From: Leptospiraceae bacterium
GTDB lineage: Bacteria > Spirochaetota > Leptospiria > Leptospirales > Leptospiraceae
Assembly (NCBI GenBank): GCA_024233835.1
Contig: JACKPC010000005.1
Coordinates: 398,702-462,701, forward strand
Length of the DNA: 64,000 bases
Reading direction: 5' to 3'
The translations under genes and the position numbers were made by a program. The notes under the pieces are model-generated. The model was not told where the DNA came from. It worked only from the letters and a program-made list of their open reading frames with translations, and did not search any database. Below are positions 59,516-64,000 of this stretch, in pieces. Position 1 is the stretch's first letter, and each line of letters begins with the position of its first letter.

Positions 59516-60768
59516 GTTTTTACACCTCTACTTTTTAAATAATCACAGACTGTCGGGATCGATAAAGTCATGTTTAATTGACTTTCAGTTGCCGGTTGAT
59601 AAGTCACAATTTCTTTTCCATCAACAATAATTGTATTTTTAACATATAGCATTTCTTGTGTATTTTCTATTTTCACTTCTTCTAATGTTACAGGATCACC
59701 ATAATTCCCATTACTGTCTTTCCTAAAAAAAGTGTGATTATCAACATCTCCTTTACTTGTTCCCTCGGAATTAAGAATAACATGAGATAATTCATGATAT
59801 AGGAATGTATCCATACTATAATTAACTGTTGTAGCTTCTCCTTTTTTATGGAAAACACCATTTTTATCTACCGTGTCTTCAGTATAGTATGCTGACATTG
59901 GCTTTTGAAGATCAGTTGGATCAATTTGGATAGAACTTCCAGTACCACTTCCATCTATCGCCTTTGATTCATCATCAGGTCTTACTGATGAGCCTCTATA
60001 AATAACGTTAGATTCAAATTTTGATGGCGTTAACTGAGTATGGGAAACTGAAGCGTAATTCCCAAAATTAAATGATATGGGTTTTGTTTTAGATACTTCT
60101 TTTAATTTTAGCAACATAATATTTCCAGGATCATCTTTATCATATCCTTCCTGTGCATTAATTTTCAATTCTCCTGTTTCTTTATTTATAGTTACTTCAA
60201 CCTTCCCATCTTTTGATAAGGACGCCAAGTTATTCTGTATTTTACTCATTTCTGAATCTGGTTTATTGACAATATAAATTCCTTTAGAGTATTTATACAC
60301 ATCACGAAAATTCTCAGAATACAATTTATTTAATGCATCTATACTTGAAGTCAATTGTGCAATGTCAATATCTTTATAAACCCATCCTGTAGACGGAATT
60401 GTGCCTTTCGGTAATACCTCTAATAAGTTTCTCTCATAATCCTTATGTTCTTCAATATAATCTTCTAAATATTTTTTTGTTTTTGTTCCATTTTTTACTT
60501 CTTTATTTATTTCATCAATCTTTTTTAAATAACTTATAGCTTGATATAATGATGCTTCACTCAAGCCCTTCTCATAATTATGCACCAGCACCGCGTTTTC
60601 TGTCACGAAGTAAGTGTGGTTGTCTTCCACCTCGAAGTTATAGACCAGCTCATCTCTGTATTCCTGTTCCACAGACAGTATCTCCATAGAACTGCCGTCC
60701 GCGTACTTCGACGCGCTTCGCTTGCTCAGTAACCGGATGTAAGCTATCCCGTTATAGCTTCTTTCCAC
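59497..60768 (-). CDS. HINT-fragment / M91-like zincin toxin cassette
   Basis: HINT C-terminal fragment (SVEQEYRDELVYNFEVEDNH...VLVHNY), then about 350 residues. TGELKINAQEGYDKDDPGN strand region, SMDTFLYHELSHVILNSEG (HExxH near residue 325) and VTLEEVKIENTQEM (possible third ligand). The end is weaker against the M91 pattern. Like the others it lacks the HINT N-terminal block and a delivery domain, so it looks like a silent C-terminal cassette. The reading upstream of SMEILSVEQ is doubtful. Confidence 0.7.
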   Translation of the reverse strand: MERSYNGIAYIRLLSKRSASKYADGSSMEILSVEQEYRDELVYNFEVEDNHTYFVTENAVLVHNYEKGLSEASLYQAISYLKKIDEINKEVKNGTKTKKYLEDYIEEHKDYERNLLEVLPKGTIPSTGWVYKDIDIAQLTSSIDALNKLYSENFRDVYKYSKGIYIVNKPDSEMSKIQNNLASLSKDGKVEVTINKETGELKINAQEGYDKDDPGNIMLLKLKEVSKTKPISFNFGNYASVSHTQLTPSKFESNVIYRGSSVRPDDESKAIDGSGTGSSIQIDPTDLQKPMSAYYTEDTVDKNGVFHKKGEATTVNYSMDTFLYHELSHVILNSEGTSKGDVDNHTFFRKDSNGNYGDPVTLEEVKIENTQEMLYVKNTIIVDGKEIVTYQPATESQLNMTLSIPTVCDYLKSRGVKTCRLTY

Positions 60769-60887
60769 ACTGCCTTTGACCGATGGTTTAAACCACCGGT
60801 CAGTGAAACAGTCCTTTACCTAAAAAAAATCTCCCCATTCCCAGAAGAAAAATATCTTACGGAGAATGTGGCGGTTTTGGATTTCTT
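60573..60887 (-). repeat. Toxin-cassette boundary unit (R)
   Basis: Near-identical to 52370-52725 and 62703-63008, but lacking the 40-bp segment that encodes CASAHLRFAQQPR in the copies at 52480 and 54440. Confidence 0.85.
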
Positions 60888-61614
60888 CTAATCTTTTACG
60901 CTCTTTTTCTCTGGCTGCCTCTTCTGCTTTTTTCCTTTCTTTTTCCTGCCTGACTATTGATTGTGCTTTAGCAACATCCATTAGAAATTGAATATAGCTT
61001 TTATTAGGGTAACTTTTCTTGTATTTTTTATAAGCTTCTCTTAGCCTTTTTTCGCTCTCTTTTTTAGCTTTCATATATTTCTGATATTCTTCTTCAAGAT
61101 TCAGAACCATTCGCTTTCCATCCCGCTCGATTTCGACCTCTTTGATTTCTTTTATTATTTCATCATAAGGAGCTGCTATAAGATATTCTAATTTCGGAAC
61201 AACTTTCACCTTTCTGCAATAATCAAAATGCATACAACGATTCCTTTCTATCTCATATATTCTATCAATATAGGGGTCACATTTATCCCATCGAAAAATC
61301 TTATCCTGTATTTTTAAAAAAGGATGAGAATAATTTAATTTTTCTATGATTCTATAACCTTCAAAAACTCCATTTACAAAGTAAGAGCCTCCTCCAATAT
61401 AGATTTCTTTATCCGAACCATAAGAATGACGTGGGTATCCATATATCATTTCTCCCCGTTCTCGCACTACAACACAATCTATTGGTTTTACTCTTTGTTT
61501 AGCAAGTTCCACCATTTCGGGAGAATCCATTTTTTTTGCTGCCTCATAAAGTTGTCTATCAATACAGGTTATATTGTAAAAACATAAGAATACAAATGAC
61601 AGTCTAATATACAA
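60820..61614 (-). CDS. Secreted protein, likely immunity to the M91-like toxin, about 264 aa
   Basis: Longest reading runs to 61713, but a TTG at 61614, overlapping the toxin stop, gives a good signal peptide (YIRLSFVFLCFYNITCID). Then REGMIxGYPRHS-type domain (EIYIGGGSYFVNGVFEGYRI, IQDKIFRWDKCDPYIDRIYE, EYLIAAPYDEIIKEIKEVEI) like 62951, a Lys/Glu-rich coiled segment and the IFFFWEWGDFF tail. Start uncertain. Confidence 0.6.
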   Translation of the reverse strand: MYIRLSFVFLCFYNITCIDRQLYEAAKKMDSPEMVELAKQRVKPIDCVVVRERGEMIYGYPRHSYGSDKEIYIGGGSYFVNGVFEGYRIIEKLNYSHPFLKIQDKIFRWDKCDPYIDRIYEIERNRCMHFDYCRKVKVVPKLEYLIAAPYDEIIKEIKEVEIERDGKRMVLNLEEEYQKYMKAKKESEKRLREAYKKYKKSYPNKSYIQFLMDVAKAQSIVRQEKERKKAEEAAREKERKRLEEIQNRHILRKIFFFWEWGDFF

Positions 61615-62947
61615 TTCTTTTATAATCAATGCCTTTCTCCTCACGCCACTGGTTTGTATTGTAGGTATTCCACTCTGTATTATTGGATTCTGGAATTTCA
61701 ATAAAATCTGCATATTTTTTCTGTTCTTGCAGATTATTATTGTTTACAGCGATAGCATAATTTGCCTGTCTATATGCATCATAGAAATTATACCAATTTT
61801 CTGCTACCGGTGCTTGCATTTGATATGTAGCTATCCCGCCTGTTGTCCTTACTTCTTCATATTTGACAGGTTTGAAATTTCCATCTTTATCCTTTTGCCA
61901 TACTTCGGTATCAGGTAAAATATTGCTGAAAGGAGAACCAGAACCTGCTGGTTGATCGAATTTCCTGTCTTCTCTAATAGCATGAATCACTTCATGAACA
62001 ACTGCCTCATCAAAACTTATATTCCTTTCTTTCGTAAAGAGAAGTTTATCGAAATAATCAGGTAAGAATGTATCATCAAATGTAGTAAATGTTTTTTCTT
62101 TTAATTGATCCGGATTTAAATTAATTCTTATTGTTTCTTCCTTGGTTTCACTATTTGTATATTTTTGCATTTGATTTCCTCTTCTTGCCGCTTCTCCCTT
62201 TGAATCTATATACAAATCTTCTTTTCCATGATTCATCACAAACTCAACTTTTCCATTTTTAGAAGCCTGAGCTAAATCACGAATAATTTTATTTCCTAAT
62301 TTGTTCATGTCAGTATTTGGATCTATTATAAATTTAAGCTCTCCTGTCTCTCTATTAATTTCAACCTTACATTTTCCGTCTGTCGATATGTTATTTAGGG
62401 ATTTTTCAAGCTCTTCAATATCTTCATTGGATAAATTAAGAATAGCTGCTCCGGGATTCTTTAATGGCTGCCTAAAATCTGTATCCTTCATTCCTTCAAT
62501 TTTATATTTTTTTATCAATTCCCTTACAGTCTTATCATCCATCTCATTTGCACCAGATAGCATATTCTCAATTTCGTTCTTTCCTTCTTTAGTATTTAGA
62601 TCTAAACCCTCCTTAGCTGCAATTGCTAACATTAAATTTTCCTTCGTTGTTTTATCAATAATCCGAGAATCAATTTGTGCTAAGGTATGGTAGTCCAATC
62701 CGGCATAATTATGCACCAGCACCGCGTTTTCTGTCACAAAGTAGGTGTGGTTGTCTTCCACCTCGAAGTTATAGACCAACTCATCTCTGTATTCCTGCTC
62801 CACAGACAGTATCTCCATGGAGTTACCATCCGCGTACTTCGACGCGCTTCGCTTGCTCAGTAACCGGATGTAAGCTATCCCGTTATAGCTTCTTTCAACA
62901 CTGCCTTTGACCGATGGTTTAAACCACCGGTCAGGGAAACAGTCCAT
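61604..62947 (-). CDS. HINT-fragment / M91-like zincin toxin cassette
   Basis: HINT fragment to VLVHNYAGLDYH, then a C-terminal domain: CKVEINRETGELKFIIDPNT, DEAVVHEVIHAIREDRKF (HExxH near residue 318), VKYEEVRTTGGIATY and the end NTNQWREEKGIDYKRIVY, the E-N-x-x-R-x-E-x-G-x-x-x-R-x-x-Y type of ending. Lacks the HINT start and delivery part. Followed by an overlapping secreted-protein gene. Confidence 0.75.
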   Translation of the reverse strand: MDCFPDRWFKPSVKGSVERSYNGIAYIRLLSKRSASKYADGNSMEILSVEQEYRDELVYNFEVEDNHTYFVTENAVLVHNYAGLDYHTLAQIDSRIIDKTTKENLMLAIAAKEGLDLNTKEGKNEIENMLSGANEMDDKTVRELIKKYKIEGMKDTDFRQPLKNPGAAILNLSNEDIEELEKSLNNISTDGKCKVEINRETGELKFIIDPNTDMNKLGNKIIRDLAQASKNGKVEFVMNHGKEDLYIDSKGEAARRGNQMQKYTNSETKEETIRINLNPDQLKEKTFTTFDDTFLPDYFDKLLFTKERNISFDEAVVHEVIHAIREDRKFDQPAGSGSPFSNILPDTEVWQKDKDGNFKPVKYEEVRTTGGIATYQMQAPVAENWYNFYDAYRQANYAIAVNNNNLQEQKKYADFIEIPESNNTEWNTYNTNQWREEKGIDYKRIVY

Positions 62948-63008
62948 TACCTAAAAATAATCTCCCCATTCCCAGAAGAAAAATATCTTACGGAGGATAT
63001 TGCGGTTT
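62703..63008 (-). repeat. Toxin-cassette boundary unit (R)
   Basis: HINT fragment, linker and immunity tail, as at 60573. Confidence 0.85.
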
Positions 63009-63463
63009 TCCGCCTCTGTTTTAAAAATGATTCTTTTTCCATCACGTTCCACTTCAACTTCTTTGATGTGCTTTACCATTTCGTCTAAAGGTGCAGCAAA
63101 AAGGTAGTATAACCTTGAATAGGTGTGTTCATCTTTATTTGTTTTAAAGCAAGTTCTACGTAAAGATTCACGATCAAATTGCATTTCACACTTATCAATA
63201 CGATACACTTTATCTCCCGGAAGAATAAAGGAATGCTTTTGATATAGATGTGCAATTATTACATATTCCGGATGATCTGGATCATGACCCAGATCAAGGC
63301 CACCTGAGTGCATAACACGATTTCCTATTTTGGAATGATACTCAGAATCCTTAAAAACTATATAACAATATTCTAATTCTTTGCAATAATCTACTTCTGC
63401 ATTTATTTCACTCCCTAAAAACAGAACTGTTGATAGAGTTAAAATAATAAAATATTCTCTCAT
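62951..63463 (-). CDS. Secreted protein, likely immunity to the M91-like toxin, 170 aa
   Basis: Signal peptide (EYFIILTLSTVLFLGSEINA), Cys-bearing domain (YCKELEYCYIVFKDSEYHSK, HSFILPGDKVYRIDKCEMQF, SRLYYLFAAPLDEMVKHIKE) and the boundary tail IFFFWEWGDYF. Its ATG follows the toxin TAA directly. Closest relative of the gene split by the prophage. Confidence 0.7.
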   Translation of the reverse strand: MREYFIILTLSTVLFLGSEINAEVDYCKELEYCYIVFKDSEYHSKIGNRVMHSGGLDLGHDPDHPEYVIIAHLYQKHSFILPGDKVYRIDKCEMQFDRESLRRTCFKTNKDEHTYSRLYYLFAAPLDEMVKHIKEVEVERDGKRIIFKTEAENRNILRKIFFFWEWGDYF

Positions 63464-64000
63464 TTAATAAACCACTCTCTTAACCTTTTCTCCGTGTTCA
63501 GCTCGAATCATATTCACATTGGGTTCGATCTGTTTATCAGTGATTTTTACATACGTCTCTTTATTGTTTATTACAACCTTCTTATATGCGGTAATTCCAA
63601 CCGTTGATAGTTCTTCTAAATCTTTTACATCATGAAATGTTCCATCCGGATGTCTCTGATAAACAGGTAAAGGATTACGCTTATCATCCAATTCGTTATT
63701 CTGATAAAACGATTGCATTCCAGATTTTATAATATTCCCATGAATGATTTCATGAGCAAGAGTGTATTTACTTTTCATATTTTGAGTCACGATGTCCCCC
63801 TTTTTGTGAATGATTTTACCACTGGAGTCTTTTACATCTTCAGTATATTCAAAAGCTCTTGTTTCTTTTGACTTTGAGTTTATGGACATTCTTGTTTCCT
63901 TTCCTCCCCACTGCGATGCTTCTGAACGACCCGAACCTTCATAGGTAAAAGTGCTCAGTTTATCATCGTTGGTAAGTAGCATTTGAATTAATGTCTGATT
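63464..64000 (-). CDS. M91-like zincin toxin, C-terminal part (runs off the window)
   Basis: The reading is open to the window edge. SKYTLAHEIIHGNIIKSG is the HExxH site; DVKDLEELSTVGITAYKK and EPNVNMIRAEHGEKVKRVVY complete the M91/NleD-like pattern (EExxTxG and N-x-x-R-x-E-x-G). Upstream part, presumably HINT, lies beyond base 64000. Stop abuts the next ATG. Confidence 0.8.
   Translation of the reverse strand, partial: NQTLIQMLLTNDDKLSTFTYEGSGRSEASQWGGKETRMSINSKSKETRAFEYTEDVKDSSGKIIHKKGDIVTQNMKSKYTLAHEIIHGNIIKSGMQSFYQNNELDDKRNPLPVYQRHPDGTFHDVKDLEELSTVGITAYKKVVINNKETYVKITDKQIEPNVNMIRAEHGEKVKRVVY

Overview
The window is an AT-rich stretch of a Gram-negative chromosome. I lean towards a leptospire or a relative (about even odds): lipoprotein signals are of the loose spirochaetal kind (FYC, ISC and FTC at the cysteine), MORN proteins, Rpn-type nucleases and M91-like polymorphic toxins are multicopy, and a type I-E-like CRISPR repeat is present. 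No rRNA or diagnostic housekeeping operon is present, so this is an inference.

Layout. 1-2765: the start of rtcB (RNA ligase), a JetD-like protein without jetABC, and an Rpn-type nuclease. 2902-5797: a decayed copy of a MORN / membrane protein / toxin / immunity cassette, two unknown genes, and the 3' end of a gene split by the prophage. 5798-46611: a complete Mu-like transposable prophage of 40,814 bp. Its ends are TGTATAAAC inverted repeats flanked by a 6-bp duplication (TCTTCC). Removing the prophage and one TCTTCC rejoins a host gene in frame. 46612-64000: a polymorphic-toxin locus made of C-terminal toxin cassettes, each a fragment of HINT domain plus a toxin domain (M91-like zincins, one M23 peptidase), followed at once by a secreted protein or lipoprotein that is the likely immunity protein. 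Two intact MORN / membrane / Ntox47-like toxin / immunity cassettes and a second Rpn nuclease are interspersed.

Prophage organisation (late and early operons on the minus strand). Repressor and membrane genes lie at the c end (40611-46447). The early operon runs from a Ner-like gene (40487) through GemA, a ParB-like or regulatory protein, MuA (33526-35160) and MuB to a strong terminator (32541). Four late blocks follow: terminase, portal and MuF; protease, decoration and capsid with lysis genes and a tRNA; sheath, tube, chaperone, tape measure, LysM, gpD and spike; and gp25, gpJ, gpI and fibres. Each block is preceded by the same 36-bp element with a 16-bp dyad, which I read as an activator-dependent late operator, the counterpart of the four late promoters of Mu. 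The tape-measure gene is split by a 108-bp insertion with inverted ends, so this copy of the phage is probably defective.

Points of most interest: the four late operators; a two-repeat CRISPR-like array carried by the prophage; the toxin cassettes bounded by one recurring DNA unit; a MuF head protein with a zincin tail; a canonical A AAA AAG frameshift site in the tail chaperone gene; and a capsid gene that starts with a lipoprotein-type signal.
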